In this document: positions 10,560 through 22,345 of the stretch, piece by piece
Layout of the letters: every line of letters starts with the position of its first letter
How positions within the stretch are numbered: position 1 is the first letter of the stretch
Assembly (NCBI RefSeq): GCF_037126465.1
Contig: NC_088206.1
Span: 10,639,187 to 10,703,186, forward strand
Length of the DNA: 64,000 bases
From: Ornithodoros turicata
Lineage: Eukaryota; Arthropoda; Arachnida; Ixodida; Argasidae
Direction of reading: 5' to 3'
Made by a program: the position numbers and the translations under genes
Notes under the pieces: model-generated
What the model was told of the DNA's origin: nothing
Seen by the model: only the letters and a program-made list of their open reading frames with translations
Databases searched by the model: none

Positions 10560-12330
10560 CATTTGACGCTGTAATGATCAAGATCAAGCTGGAGATCAAC
10601 GTAAGGTCAACCACTGGACGGAAAAACTTTTCATCGTCCGATACCGCGCATCCTATATTCTTGTAGTGTTCTTTATTAGTGTTTTTATCACGTATTCCTT
10701 TTTTTTTTTTCGTTGTCGTTCTGTAGACCGCACCAAACGAAGCGTAATGAAACTATCCGCTGTACATGGACCGATGTAGCTCTCACTTCCAAGCTGGTAA
10801 TGGTTGAGCCGAAAGGTCAAACATCACGTCGAGCTCTATAGCGCACCGCGACTCCTCTGTGAACAGGGCAGTTACTGGTTGGCGACCCAGTATCAGTTGG
10901 TAACTGTGCTAAGGCGACGTTTCTTGTCACAGGTGTTATCCTCGAGGAAGACAAGTAATTCGTTCAGCTCACACTATTGCGTATATCGCTCTCACCGCTT
11001 ATTCTGCACGACGATTAATTCTGTAAGAAGATCGAGGGCTATTAATTGCGTTGAAGAGTGCCGACGATGCCGTGCTTTAAAAAGACAAGCTTTGAACGCG
11101 CGGCCGATAAGAAGGTCGTCGGGGCTGAGAGCCAAGAAGCTCGAAACGGCCGTCTCCCTTCAGATCGGCGTTCTAATGATCGCCGTGGAGGGAGACAATG
11201 TAGTGCATGCCTGCTCTTCGTTTTTAGGGCGAGGGCAGTACTATTTTTGAACCGTGATGTGGGCAAGCTTACGCTTGTCCCATCCTACAGTTGGCAATAC
11301 AAAGCAGTACCGCTTGCGGTGCTGTTCCGGGGAGGTCTTTTCTTGGCCTTTCGTTTCGTTCGTTGTCTTTGAAGTTTGAACGCGCTGCCGATAACAAGGT
11401 CGTCGGGGCATTACCGCTTGCGGTGCTGTTCCGGGAAGGTCCTTTTTCAGAGCTTCCATTTCATTCGTCATTGTGATAGTTAAAAGCAAAGTGTAACCTG
11501 AGCAGTTACTTGTGTAATTAGATAATTATGTTAGTAAAATATTCTGAACAGCTTTAGTTTGTACCATCCCACAGTTGGCAATACAACTTTATACCACGTG
11601 ATATCGAGTCCGATTCGTACCGCTGTCAGGCTTTTTCGACGACTGCCGTAATTTGAATCTTTCATCATGCTAGGCATGCTGGGGATCGTGTTGTGTTTGC
11701 CAGTTTGTATGTTCCAGCCTCAGAATACTCATCTTCCATCATGTTCACAAAAACAATGTGTTGCGTATTCGTGCGAAGACACATTTCCAGCATAAGTCTG
11801 ATGCAGTGCCTGTATATAAAGTGCACGGCTTCGACATATTGACCCCGCGAACTTTATATATGCACGGCTTTACGAAAATCGATTAGGCAGATGTCGTTAT
11901 GGTTTTCATGACGCATGCAGGCCATTGATATAGTTGATAAGTGTGCCGGTCTTGCTTTCTTTCCTGCATTGACAACTCTGCGGCAAGAGTCCTCGGAAAG
12001 AAAATTTACGTGCGATCACCCGACTAAATTCCCCGTTTTTCCGTCGCTCCCGGACGTGTAAACAAGTGCAAGAACTAGAAGCAAGCGAACAAGACTTTGC
12101 ATTAGGGTTTTTCTGAGCAGTAATCAACTCTTAATGCTCAATCGCTGAAGCCGTCCCGCATAAATGCTGTATAGGAGAACGACATGTCCTGGTGACAAGC
12201 CGCATGCCTCGGTTTCTTTCTTCCTGTGTTAATCTGAGCGTGCACGGAAGGAAATGTAAGAGGGAATGGGACACAGTGAATGCGTGTCCGTGTCTTCATA
12301 AACGAGGCCTCAGTGTGTTGACCAGAGCGC
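10560..12330. other. No gene seen; partial direct duplications
   Basis: Two segments repeat with a spacing of about 288 bp. One contains GATAAGAAGGTCGTCGGGGC (near 11105) and recurs near 11392. The other contains ACAGTTGGCAATACAA (near 11286) and recurs near 11572. The motif CCGCTTGCGGTGCTGTTCCG occurs at about 11310 and 11413. The sequence between the matches is not conserved. No reading frame here looks like a protein gene. Confidence 0.45.
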
Positions 12331-12332
12331 GA

Positions 12333-12406
12333 TGCCGGCCTAGTCTAATTGGTAGCACACCTGACCGGCAATCACAGAGGTGTGGGTTCGAATCCCTCCA
12401 CTAGCA
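12333..12406 (+). repeat. tRNA-derived SINE head
   Basis: The sequence contains a pol III A-box-like TAGTCTAATTGGTAGC and a B box GGTTCGAATCC at tRNA-like spacing. The acceptor arms do not pair well, and the anticodon arm is irregular, so a functional tRNA gene is unlikely. I read it as the 5' head of a tRNA-derived SINE. Confidence 0.65.
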
Positions 12407-13384
12407 CTCGCTGACTTTTCACCAACTGCGGTCTTAATGTCCTGGTGTCAGGGGTGCAAAAGCAACAGAACACAAAGAACAATGTTTCGATACTTTAAAC
12501 TCTCACAACTATGAAAAGCTTGTCCTACCGTGCCAGCCAATTAGCGGAACCAAATTTAACGTTGTACAGCGAAAATGTGGGACCTCGCAAGCAAAGTCTG
12601 AGTCTCTACGAAAGAGAGAGAGAGAGAGAGAGAAAAAAAATGGACACGTCAATGCAGACGGTGCAGCCAGCTGCTCCAGAATACTTGGTATGGGTGTGTT
12701 ACACCAAGATGATAGTCACTTTGCTGAGATGTTGAGTGTTGAACGACGACAGCAGCACCTATGACTTTGAAAAAGGGCACCGGGGCTCTAACTGTGGGTC
12801 GTCTTTGTCGACCTGGCTAGACGAGCAGCACCTTCTCCACGTTGACTGATTGACGGTCAGCCCTATTCAGAGCACCTTTCAAGGCTGCCGGTTATGCGCG
12901 AAGCGCCTATAGCATATTCACAGCACACTAGTAAGCGTTACTCCGGAGTTCCACAATTGTACCAGCACCTCCTATCTTCCTGCTGTCAGCGGAACCTTGA
13001 GTCGCAGGCGGTAAATTACTCGAAGGAATATTGCGTCTCAGAGGGGAGTCCGTGAATATTGCAGTCATCATTTCGACGCGCATGGACTGTGAGCACGGTG
13101 GTATGCGTGCGTCTGTTACTTAATCCGTTAATTTACGCAGCGGAGTAATAAACATTGAAGAAAGGATGTAAATGCATCAATCACATTACGCCCCCTTTCC
13201 CTTTTTGTATCATATCCTTTTCACCTTTCCCCTTGTTTATATACTCTCACAAAATGATTTATATATTTGTGTAGAAGAGGTCGCAGCGCAGCGCAGAGGG
13301 TGCACAGCGCTCACTCATCACCTTCGTGAAGAGCATAGCAGAGCTCTCGTCTTTTTAGACTTTTTTTTTTCTCTCTCTCTGTTT
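12407..13384. other. No gene seen
   Basis: Contains a (GA)n run at 12608-12632 followed by an A run. The rest shows no repeat or gene that I can name. Confidence 0.4.
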
Positions 13385-13475
13385 ACTAGACCTGGAGTAG
13401 TTTGGCCCGCGGTAAGCGGGCTTACATCTCTTTTTTTTTTTCTCTCTCTCTCCTATCATCATCATCAGGTCACTT
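13385..13475 (+). repeat. Retroposon 3' tail, type D
   Basis: ACTAGACCTGGAGTAG, the small GC hairpin CCCGCGGTAAGCGGG, TTACATCTC, a pyrimidine tract and a CATCATCATCA run match the segment at 3536-3640 in the same order. It is the 3' end of an unnamed retroposon family with no coding part. Confidence 0.5.
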
Positions 13476-14084
13476 TTGCTAGCAATAGCTTCCTACATTT
13501 TGCCGAACCTATATTCGCCCAAGAGAAATATTGTTGCGCACTCCGGAAGGGCTGTCTTATGCCTAACAGTCCCCCCTCCCTCCTTTTCCTTTCTTTATGC
13601 TTCGGTAGAGAGAAAAAAGCAAATAGCTAGCTTATTCTGTAATGCGAAGAAATTACCCTGTATATAGAGTATGAGTCTTCATGACAACCACAGTGGTACA
13701 TTTATTATTCTATCAGCTTAGTATAAGCTTATTGTCAAAGCCATTTTATGCCCCCCCCCCCCCTGTGCTATCACGAAGCAAATCGATCTCCGATACGATC
13801 CTTCGTTTCTTTTCACCTGCTTTGAAAAGAGGATCAGGTCGCGAAGGTCTTTTAAATCGAATTCACTATTCGTTGGCACACCTATATAGAACAACAATCC
13901 TGCAGCAGGGCAGATCTACAAATTGACACTAGACCAGTATTTACCTTTCGGCTTTGCTGAAAAGCGAAAGGTTCAGCGAAACAGCAACAATAAAGATCGA
14001 AAGCATTTCTTGAGGGGATTGCGCATCTGTTATTGCGACACGCCCGTTCAAGACAGATGTGTCGTTAGACACACCTGTGTCTAA
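13476..14084. other. No gene seen
   Basis: Contains a 13-base C run at 13751-13763 and a short hairpin around 13947-13975 (TTTCGGCTTTGCTGAAAAGCGAAA). No supportable exon. Confidence 0.4.
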
Positions 14085-14165
14085 CAAACAACAACAACAA
14101 CTTTATTTCAGGAGGATGGAAGGAGGAGTTCTGGGGGAGGGGATATGTTATGTTTCCCCGGATAA
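14085..14165 (-). repeat. Family A-type 3' tail, antisense
   Basis: A (CAA)n run is followed by CTTTATTTC, then a G-rich stretch and TGTTTCCCC. On the minus strand this reads GGGGAAACA ... AATAAAG(TTG)n, the tail order seen in family A and in short retroposons at 15545-15615 and 35165-35300. Confidence 0.55.
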
Positions 14166-15544
14166 CTTGTTCGCGATAGCGTGTTCCGCGAATTCTAAAC
14201 GAAACGTATTTGTGAAGATTTACAGTTCGTCGACCGAATCACGCGAGAAAGCCGCACAAAGTGGGAAAATGCGGTGGCAGTTCGTAGTACAGCTCGGAAC
14301 AGAGTTAACTTGAATGCCTGCGGACCCTGGCGGTGCTTAGTAGAAATGACGGCGGTGGATGTTTTTTGGTCATATATTTACAGTTAGAGGCAGAGGTGAT
14401 CCTTCGTTATGAAGGCGTTGTTCTCTGCTAGGCTCTGCCAGGGTGGCTCCCTTCCCGCTTCGACGCAGGCTGAGGCAGTGTTCAAGTTAACTGTGACGCG
14501 AGCTGGACGCTGGACGCGCTGCGTGAACGGTATTGTGACCTCGCGTCGCTTGCGGGATGGAGCGGCAGAAGTTGGACGGAAAATAGCGCAATCTGCATTT
14601 CGCAAAGAAAAGTAAAAGGAGAATGAGAAGGCATTATGGGATACCGCAAGGTGTGCCAATACGCACACATAATGAGACTTCAACTTCCAGTTTATCTTTA
14701 CGGCGGTGCGCTAACCTCAAATGGGCTTTTCCTTGAAGAATCAGGACAATGAACAGGATAGAAAAATAGTTCCACAAGGGGAGCATTGGATCCTTCACTA
14801 CTTCCCGAACCCCCCTTTTCCTTTTCTTCTTCTTCTTTTCCTCCTTTTTTATTCCTGATTAACGTTCGGCCTGTAAAATTGAAGTCATTTACCGCGTATT
14901 TGGAATAGTTTTCCGATGATGAATCTCCTAAGAGCTCCTCGAGGAGAAAGGAATCGAAAGGGAGAGAGAGATTATTCCGAACTGTTGGCACGTGCAACGT
15001 CAAGCGAAAGTCGATTTCAGCTTGTGTGCACCAGATATGAAATTGCCGGAAAGAATGTTACTAAATGCACGTTCTATCGTCTATTAGTGCCGATGCTGCC
15101 TATACCAATAGCGCGTTTTATGACGTCTTCGACTGGTTGCTTCCGATCGCTCTAGAGCACATCTGGAGCGACGTTTCATCTTCGACTGGTCCAGGGAAGG
15201 GTATAACGGACGTATTTTTCGTAACCGTTTCCATTTTCGTTACTGCTATATTTTCGCTTCTCGTTTCTGATACCAGCCTTTCAGTTTCGTTTACGTCACG
15301 TTTCCGTTACTGGAAGGGCTGTTACAGAGCTGCGGCAAGACAGCACCTCCGGCTCTGTCAGCACCCTGTTTCGCCCACGTGCTGCTTCGGTGTCCACGCA
15401 TAAACACTACACAAGTAATTTTATGTCGTTGGGGTGCGCCCATCTTGTAAGATTTTTTAATGAGGTGCAGGAACATGTCTTCAGTAAGTCTTCTGTCTTC
15501 GGTCACTGTGAGTTCAGCAACCCAAGATTGCCGTAACCTTCATC
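14166..15544. other. No gene seen
   Basis: Several open frames overlap on both strands at 14380-14690, but none has a domain. A stretch of CGTTTCCGTTAC-like motifs at 15215-15315 resembles the motif-rich ends of hAT elements found elsewhere in the window. Confidence 0.35.
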
Positions 15545-15615
15545 CAATCGATAGAGTATCGCCTGTGGCGATGAAACTCCCCCCTCTCCAAGGTCGAAAA
15601 TAAAGTTGTTGTTTT
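15545..15615 (+). repeat. Family A-type 3' tail (SINE-like)
   Basis: GAGTATCGCCTGTGGCGATG, then a pyrimidine-rich stretch, AATAAAG and TTGTTGTT. The antisense copy at 35165-35300 has the same GAGTATCGC start. The short body with a LINE-like tail suggests a SINE that borrows the family A 3' end. Confidence 0.5.
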
Positions 15616-15882
15616 GTCGCATTCAAAGGCGGACGCTCTCAGTAGTAAACAATACTGCAATAGCCACGGTGAAATGAAAAAGGTAAAAAAAAAATAGATA
15701 AATAAAGATCATACGCTGTCATCTTCGTGCTATGGTGGAGTAGAGTGCTTGGAGTCTGTATGTTGTGTCTCATGTGTTGATGTCATGGAGTTATGAGGGC
15801 TGGGACGTGTAGGTAAGCGAGGTATGCACCCTCGTGATCCAATACGGCGCTTTGTTTCCATGCTCTCGTGGAGTGCTTATCA

Positions 15883-17010
15883 CAGATAGAGAAGTTACCC
15901 GTCAAAAAGAACTCGTTGCAAGTTAAGTTACCATGTGAAAAATCTTACTAAGCTAATAACGAAGTTCTTCAGTCTGAAATGTACCTCGCAGTTACGGAGT
16001 TACTTAAAAAAAAAAGGTACGAGGTACTTCCAAGTTACTTCAGACACAAAATAGCACTTAAGCGTGAACCGCATGGCCTGAAAAGCGTCCGAATTCTTTC
16101 CGAACCAAATTCGGGACCGAACTTTTTTCGGAGAACAGAATTCCGTGCCGAATTCGGCCCGATCTGACCAAGCCAGATTTCTCCTCCGAAATGGGAAGTG
16201 ACGCCAACCGAAAAAGTAGAAGCATCCAATAGCTATCCAGCCGGAAGGAGAACCATAGCAACGACGACGTAGCAATGGGGTTGACTGTTGCCGTGTGTGC
16301 GACTTCTACCCCTATGAATACAGGGATTATCTCATTGACCGGGATGGTTCAAAGGCGATGTTCCCCAACCCCAAGGCCAGAAGTCTTCGGCCGAAATTCG
16401 GGGTGCATTTCGGTAGCATGCGGTGATGCACAGAAAAAAGTTCGGTCCCGATTTCGGTTCGGCCAGTTTTCGGCCAGTTTTTCGTGCCATGCGGTTCACC
16501 CTTTACACAGGTGCAGCGGGCGTGAGCAGTTGAGTTAGACCTTGAATTGCCTACGGAGGAGCGCAACACGCTTAGATCGTTTTCGTTTATGTCCAACAAT
16601 TCGAATGCTTTGCATCCTAGAGCAACATGCCGCCAGCCAGGCAGGCAGACCGCTCGTCTACCCAACGTTACCCCCCCCCCTCTCCCCCTTGCATCCTAGT
16701 CCCTGTGGGCGCACAATCGTTCAGCTTCGTTTCAATGGCAGCGGTTCTTACTTCCTGAATAGAATACTGTCATTGATTGATTATCACGTTTTATGGCATA
16801 AGATGCCATGAAAGAACCAGAAAGAAAGCAAGAAAATATGTGGACGTGAGTAAAAAGCTAATTAAGTAACTTAGAACTTAGCTAATTACTTTGGCAAAGT
16901 TACCTGAAAATGAAACGAGTTCCTCTTAAAGTTACCACGGCGCAAAAGTTAAGTTACAAGTTACAAAAAAAAAGGAACTTAGTTACAGTAACGAGTTACC
17001 TCGAACTCTG
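15883..17010. mobile_element. hAT-like element with GTAACT-rich ends
   Basis: The outer 150 bp on each side are dense in variants of AAGTTAC and AACTCGTTAC. The left end reads CAGATAGAGAAGTTACCC and the right end, on the opposite strand, CAGAGTTCGAGGTAACTC. CAG termini and such subterminal arrays match other hAT-like elements in this window that do show 8-bp duplications. Here the flanks do not match convincingly, so the boundary call is weaker. A second TIR element is nested inside (16060-16503). No transposase is recognised. Confidence 0.5.
16060..16503. mobile_element. Nested MITE with about 70-bp terminal repeats
   Basis: The left end AAGCGTGAACCGCATGGCC and the right end, read on the minus strand, AAGGGTGAACCGCATGGC, continue as inverted repeats through GGGACCGAACTTTTTTC, giving arms of about 70 bp. 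The interior is unrelated. The unit lies within the larger GTAACT-rich element. No clear target duplication is seen, so the superfamily is open. Confidence 0.7.
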
Positions 17011-17454
17011 CTATTTAGAGCATTATATATAGGGAATAGAGTCATCAAACTACAAAAATAAAATGAAAAGTCACTGAACTATCATTGCACAACGGGAATA
17101 GCCATTACCCGAATTCAACACCGGGCGATAATTTTCGTTTCCGTTTCTGTTTTCGGTAACGGAGAACCATGGTACGCGTTTCGGTTTCCGTTATCGTTAC
17201 CATTTCCAATTTCGGTAATATACCGCTTCTGTTATACCGCCAGCTTCAGCTGTGTAGTGTTTCTGCCTGCCATGTTCTGCGTTGAGTACCGTCGTCGTTT
17301 TGGCTATACGAGGGAAGCACCCGAAGTCACGTGAGCTAACATCCCCTCTCCGCTTCTCCGCTCGAACCTGCCGCTTTCGGCTTCTCCACAATTCTGCGGG
17401 ATCGGAACTGGAGTGATATGCGGTCTGAGTATCGGGATGACCAGTCGAGGACAC
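17011..17454. other. No gene seen; CCGTTTCCG-rich patch
   Basis: 17125-17220 carries repeated GTTTCCGTTATCG-like motifs. They resemble hAT subterminal repeats but have no matching end. Confidence 0.35.
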
Positions 17455-17591
17455 CATTTGTGTGTCGTACGCTATTGTCTTTGCGTACGTAAAGGACAGC
17501 GTTGGTGCTTCTGGCGCACGCGCAAAACAACCACCGCGTCAACGACCACGCTGTCCCTTACGTACACAAAGGCGATAGCGTACGACTCACT
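17455..17591. repeat. Palindromic MITE
   Basis: The left arm contains GTCGTACGCTATTG, TTTGCGTACGTAA and GGACAGCG. The right arm repeats these in reverse complement up to about 17588. The arms are about 55 bp with few mismatches around a short loop. It resembles a minimal foldback or mariner-type MITE. No reading frame. Confidence 0.7.
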
Positions 17592-19617
17592 AAAACTCTC
17601 TAATATCGGTACAGATGTCGGTACCGGTATGGGTATGCGGAAATTTTCTACACTTGCCGGAATGTTCCCTCGATGTGCCCTTGGAAGATGCCTTTGTGGA
17701 TTGTCTCTTTACTATTCTCACGCAGGAAGGAAGCAACAAAAAAAAAAATTATATCGGCTATATATATATATATCGGCAGTTGGTAATGTGGCTGCTGAAG
17801 TACCACGCGTACCGCATCCAATCACCGGATAAGATTCTGACTCACGCGCGCTGTTATTATTTCCGGTATCTATGACAACGTCAGGGTGACGTTATCAGCG
17901 GTCATGAGCACCCTCTAGTGCTTACCCTCTGTTGTGCTTACTCTAGTTGCGTACCCATATCGCTACGGATGTCGTGTGCCAGCTCGAAGGTTCGGAAATT
18001 TTCTGCACGTGTATAACCATTTTCTCTCTATGTGTGCTATGCATAATAGATTCTGCACAAGCTCCTCGTGTCACGCAGTTATTGCGGATACGTTTCTGTC
18101 ACATAGTGTTACGGTAAGTCAGATCAATGTAGAGTGGTGCTTGCTCGCTCCTTGAAACTTTTCTTTCGGAATCATCTCAAACGACGCGGGTAAATTCACA
18201 TCACTTCAGATTCCTCACAGAGGAAATGATCACGTGGATCCACTGCTAGCGGCGCCATTCATTGAGAAAAGCTCGCATGACCGGAGCGAGCATCCAACAA
18301 ACCTACGTAGCGTTGTGGCATCGTTACCGAAAGTTAACGAAACCTCTGTGGCATAGTTAGCGAAACTACCAAGCCCCGAGCCTACCTCTGGCTGCCATTT
18401 TCATCAACGAGAGTATTTGTCAATATGCCCTTACAGGAATTTATACTAATCTTCCTCCCGCAAAGGAGAAATAAACAAATTAAAAGTCAGAACGCGGCAA
18501 CGCGGTTCCGAGTAATTTTCGCACACGCAGGTCTGACAAGGAAGGCGGACAGAGAGACGATTTTTCCTGAAAAGTAGCTCAATACTCCACTTGTAACACC
18601 AGACACGTTTACGCAAATTCTATAAACTTTATAGCTGTAAACGGAGTGCTGTAAAACGCGGTGTGCGCAGCCGGCTATCCTGCTATCAACTTCTTCTCTG
18701 TAGCAGCAGCAACTACCAAAAAAGAAAAAAAAAAAGCAGAAAAAAATCAGAAAACAAAAAAAACAACAGAGACAAAGAGCGAGAAGTAAAACGGGACTAA
18801 GGGAATTTATTAGAACAAAAAAAAATAAAAAATGAGCAAAGGTGGTTCAAGGGTGCCGTGCCCTTCTTCGTTCCCACGTTGTAGTCAAGTTTTATATGCT
18901 AGCCGTACGGGGAAATTGAAGCAAATTACATGGAACTAACCGATATAACTGATAATAAAACCAAAACCACCGTATTTGACATCAACATGTCCACTGTAAT
19001 ACAATTCATGATAAATTCAAATCAGTACCCTGTTAGAACTACTGTTTACAAATCAATCCAATCAATCCGCGTTTCCGGTTTTAATCTAAAAACGCCGCAA
19101 AACACAGGCCGGGTACATTTTCCGTCATTCGGTTTTAATCGAAAAGCACCTAATACAGAGGGACCTTCTAGGACATAACAGAGATAAATTGCTGCACATG
19201 CCCAGCAAGTTGTTGATGCAGATCAGCAAATCATGCAGAAATACGATGGTTGCGAAAAATGTCCGTTTACTTTTTAGTTAGTCGTAACACGACACCGCAG
19301 CGAAGAACGTTGAATGAGCGTCGTGCGGAAATTACATTGTGATTTCTATTCACCGATAACTGTCGAATAAAACGTGTAAACGCCAGGAAAAACATCGAAA
19401 AACGCCAATTTCGTGAAAATCAATAAGCACACGCCGAATCCGTCCAAAAATAAAACCCGAAAATGCAGAACCCTATCAGTTACCAAGTGGTATTGAAATC
19501 ATAAACCTGTTCACGTAGTATCCCTGAATAGGCTTTCAGAACTCCACTCTTGGTGTCCAAGTGGATATTTGAGCGGCGCGCCATACACTTTTTCACGTAA
19601 TTACGGCCTCCAGCACC
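17592..19617. other. No gene seen
   Basis: A (TA)n run lies at 17758-17772 and A-rich tracts at 18717-18836. The pair GGTTTTAATCTAAAAACGCC (about 19077) and GGTTTTAATCGAAAAGCACC (about 19131) are diverged direct repeats. No exon is supported in these 2 kb. Confidence 0.4.
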
Positions 19618-19800
19618 GCCCTCGGTGGCCCAGTCGTTAGCGTATCCGCTTGCTGATCCCAAGATCGTGGGTTCGAACCCTGCCGAGGACAGTCGCCACT
19701 TGGTGGTAAGGGTACAAGTTGCTCAGACACGCCGTGTGACGTGATCTCGCGACGTAACTCGACGTTGTCTCGCGACGTAAAGCCCCGAATTGATTCATTG
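19618..19800 (+). repeat. tRNA-derived SINE (tRNA-Ile-like head)
   Basis: The head from about 19619 to 19690 folds almost fully as a tRNA. Seven acceptor pairs (CCTCGGT with GCCGAGG), an A-box region GGCCCAGTCGTTAGC, an anticodon arm CTTG-CTGATCC-CAAG with GAT at the anticodon position, and a T arm with B box GGTTCGAACCC are visible. The following GTCGCCACTTGGTGG body has no tRNA role. That, and the dispersed nature of such units, argue for a SINE rather than a tRNA gene. A tRNA pseudogene is the alternative. Confidence 0.65.
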
Positions 19801-20005
19801 ACGACCTACACTGGTGTGCAAAAACATGACTCAGTTGGTTGCAATGCGAAATGGCACCTTAAAAAAGTAAGCAAGTAACGCTAGAGGACTTGCAGGGGCA
19901 AATTGCTTACATCATGAATCCTTGCTGATTAATGAAAAAGCCTTTTAGTCGATACATCATAATATCTTAATGCGAAGACTTCGCTATTACGACGTTCCTG
20001 CAGGG

Positions 20006-21292
20006 CAGTGTTTCCCAAACCCAGGGGTTCCGCCAACAGGATACAAGCAACATAATCCTTTCGGTAGCGCTGGTACTGACCTTCGATCGATGCGTACAAC
20101 AATACAGCGACTGACAAACAAAAACGGGGACAAACGTTCACTTCCAACACTTGTTGCACTTCTGGGAAGTTAGTGCTTGCCTTTCGGCTGGTCAGACGTC
20201 GTCCTGTTGCACACGCAAGCATGGAAGAACATGGTACACTTTAGCACCCGTGAGGGAAACTTGGTATCGGACCGTGCTGGACCGTTGGTATTGAGATCGC
20301 AGAAACAAGCTGCTCACGCACATTGCAAACAGCAGAGCCAGCAGCTGTCGTCTTCGTCGGATGGCAGCTCAACCCGACAATTTCTCTGCACCTCGCTTTT
20401 GCTTTTAGTAACACAGAATGTATTTATACGCCGGGTTTCGACACGCTTGACCGTCACTAGTCAGCGGCTAGGATTCGATCCCAAGCCCTTCAGCTTGCGA
20501 GCCCATTGCTTTACCACTCCGCCAATGCCGAATTTTGTTTTCTTTTCTTTTTTTTTTTTTTTTTGTTCAAGTAACATTTGATTTCACGTAGTAATGGGAC
20601 TGTACTGACAGGATATATCGGTACCGTACATATCGGTACAGGACATAACGGTACTGACAGGACCTATAGTGACGCCCGTCACCCCCCCCCCCCCCCCCAT
20701 CGAGTATCAAGCGGTGCCGCAGCAGCTTCCAGCCATCCTGCATAGGACAAAGCAAGCTTCATCATGCAGCATCATCACCCATTCAAAGCAGCATCAGCAT
20801 GCTATCCTGGTACTTTACACTAAACGCATTCTGTGTTACGAGGCCTTTTCCTCCTTCCTTCTTTTTTTTTTTTTCTTTTTTCCGGCAAAGATCAACTTTT
20901 TTTGTGTGTGTGTTTCTAAAGCCTTACAAGCACTTGGCAAGTCGAAGCTACTTCGGAGAAACTTCGGAGCTACTCTCCCGAATACGTCATTTTCAGGATA
21001 GTTTGTCACTGACAACCCACAATGCGTTATACCTGCGGTAAAGCATTGTGAAACTGGAAGTACCGAATTTGAGTGAATCCGGCAAGCGGCATCTTTCAAA
21101 GAGGCAATAAATAATTACAAATATATAAATGAGCTATTATATAATCACTTAAAGAGAACAAATAATGTGCAACCCGAGTGATATCAAGTTCGCCTCACCC
21201 CACTTCGACACAGCTGTCGCAGTAGCAGGTTCCTTGAGGTCGTGCTGGCCCGATCAGGGGTTCCCCCGAGCAACATAAGTTCAGAACCACTC
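20006..21292. mobile_element. hAT-like element (1.29 kb)
   Basis: The left end reads CAGTGTTTCCCAAACCCAGG. The right end, on the minus strand, reads (G)AGTGGTTCTGAAC followed by GGGGGAACCCC. These fit the CAGTGNTTCNNAAC termini common in hAT elements. Flanking 8-mers CTGCAGGG (19998-20005) and CTGTAGAG (21293-21300) agree at 6 of 8 positions, consistent with a decayed 8-bp duplication. The interior contains an antisense SINE, a C run and low-complexity T tracts, but no transposase. Confidence 0.55.
20355..20536 (-). repeat. tRNA-derived SINE head, antisense
   Basis: On the minus strand from about 20536 the sequence reads GGCATTGGCGGAGTGGTAAAGC with an A box, then GGGATCGAATCC as B box, then a non-tRNA body. 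It lies within the hAT-like element 20006-21292, so it inserted later or was captured. Confidence 0.6.
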
Positions 21293-21573
21293 CTGTAGAG
21301 AAGTGTCATTCGTCCTAACAGCCTGTTAGCTCAGGAGTACATGTATGTGTGCGGAGTACTGGAAGCATATTGTATCGATTATTTTTTATCTCTAGGTTAA
21401 GAGCATTATGATCCCATGTTCGGAAACAGTTTCGTAGTGTGTGTCGATCACACTAGCATGCTCCTCAGTGGTAGTTATACTGGTAAGCTTGATAAAAGAG
21501 CAAATTTACTATTCCGGAAGCTCACGAGTTGGTCAAATGCGTTCAAAGCTGGTGTGCAGGCATCGGATTCAAA

Positions 21574-22337
21574 CAGACTTGTGCCCGTTACTCGAAAAAA
21601 CTAATTGATTACAGTTACCGTTACTTGTACAGAAAAAGTAATTGATTACAGTTACCGTTACTTGTACAGAAAAAGTAATTGATTACAGTTACCGTTACTT
21701 GTACAGAAAAAGTAATTGATTACCGTTACCAATTACTTGACTCCAAATGTAATTGAGTAACGAGTAGAAAAGTAACGCGTTACTCCGGTCGATACTCTGC
21801 ATTCACGCAAATTATACCCGTCTTTGTGTTCCTCAGAGGGGGGAAAGAAATCGTTCAACAGCGGAACAGCTGAAATAACACGAACAAAAACGCGCAGGAC
21901 AAGTACATCTGTAAGTCTACTGTATTTATCGCCCGGGAAGACGTTGACCCGACTGTGGAAGAGCATTGCGTGGATCTTCTTCACTCACTACACCTCTAAA
22001 GCTACCACAATGGTACCACCACACTGGTGTAGTAAGAGATTAGGGAGAGAGACCCTAAATCCCATAACCTTACTACAATGACCTCCGCTTGGTATAGTAG
22101 AACGGCCCAAAAAAGGCTGACTGCACGAGGGTCTTGACTTGGGGCAGAACATCTGAAAGATGAGTTCATCTCTACCGGAAAAGTAATCAGTTACTGAGTA
22201 ATCGATTACTCAGAAAAGTAATTGATTACTCAAAAAATTACTGTGACAGTAAAGTAACTGATTGCTCGAAGAATTACTCAAAAAAGTAATTGATTACAAG
22301 TAACGCAATTACTAGTAACGCGTTACACACAAGTCTG
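21574..22337. mobile_element. hAT-like element with TTACT-rich ends (764 bp)
   Basis: The left end is CAGACTTGTGCCCGTTACTC and the right end on the minus strand is CAGACTTGTGTGTAACGCG, ten identical terminal bases. Flanking 8-mers GATTCAAA (21566-21573) and GATTTAAA (22338-22345) match at 7 of 8. Both subterminal regions are arrays of AGTAATTGATTAC and GTAACG variants. These features fit a nonautonomous hAT element. The middle, about 21800-22170, has no recognisable transposase. Confidence 0.75.
21607..21717. repeat. Three tandem copies of a 37-bp subterminal unit
   Basis: Units begin at 21607, 21644 and 21681 with GATTACAGTTACCGTTACTT and are identical as far as I can read. A diverged start follows at 21718. 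They form the left subterminal array of the hAT-like element and probably arose by recent local duplication. Confidence 0.9.
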
Positions 22338-22345
22338 GATTTAAA

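Noticed and set aside
12333..12406. Functional tRNA gene
   Set aside because: A and B boxes are present, but the acceptor and anticodon arms do not pair properly. A SINE head is more likely.
19618..19690. Functional tRNA-Ile gene
   Set aside because: The fold is good, but the unit continues into a non-tRNA body and has no T-run terminator directly after the acceptor, as expected of a SINE.
21607..21717. CRISPR-like array
   Set aside because: The 37-bp units are contiguous with no spacers and belong to a hAT-like element's subterminal array. The genome is eukaryotic.
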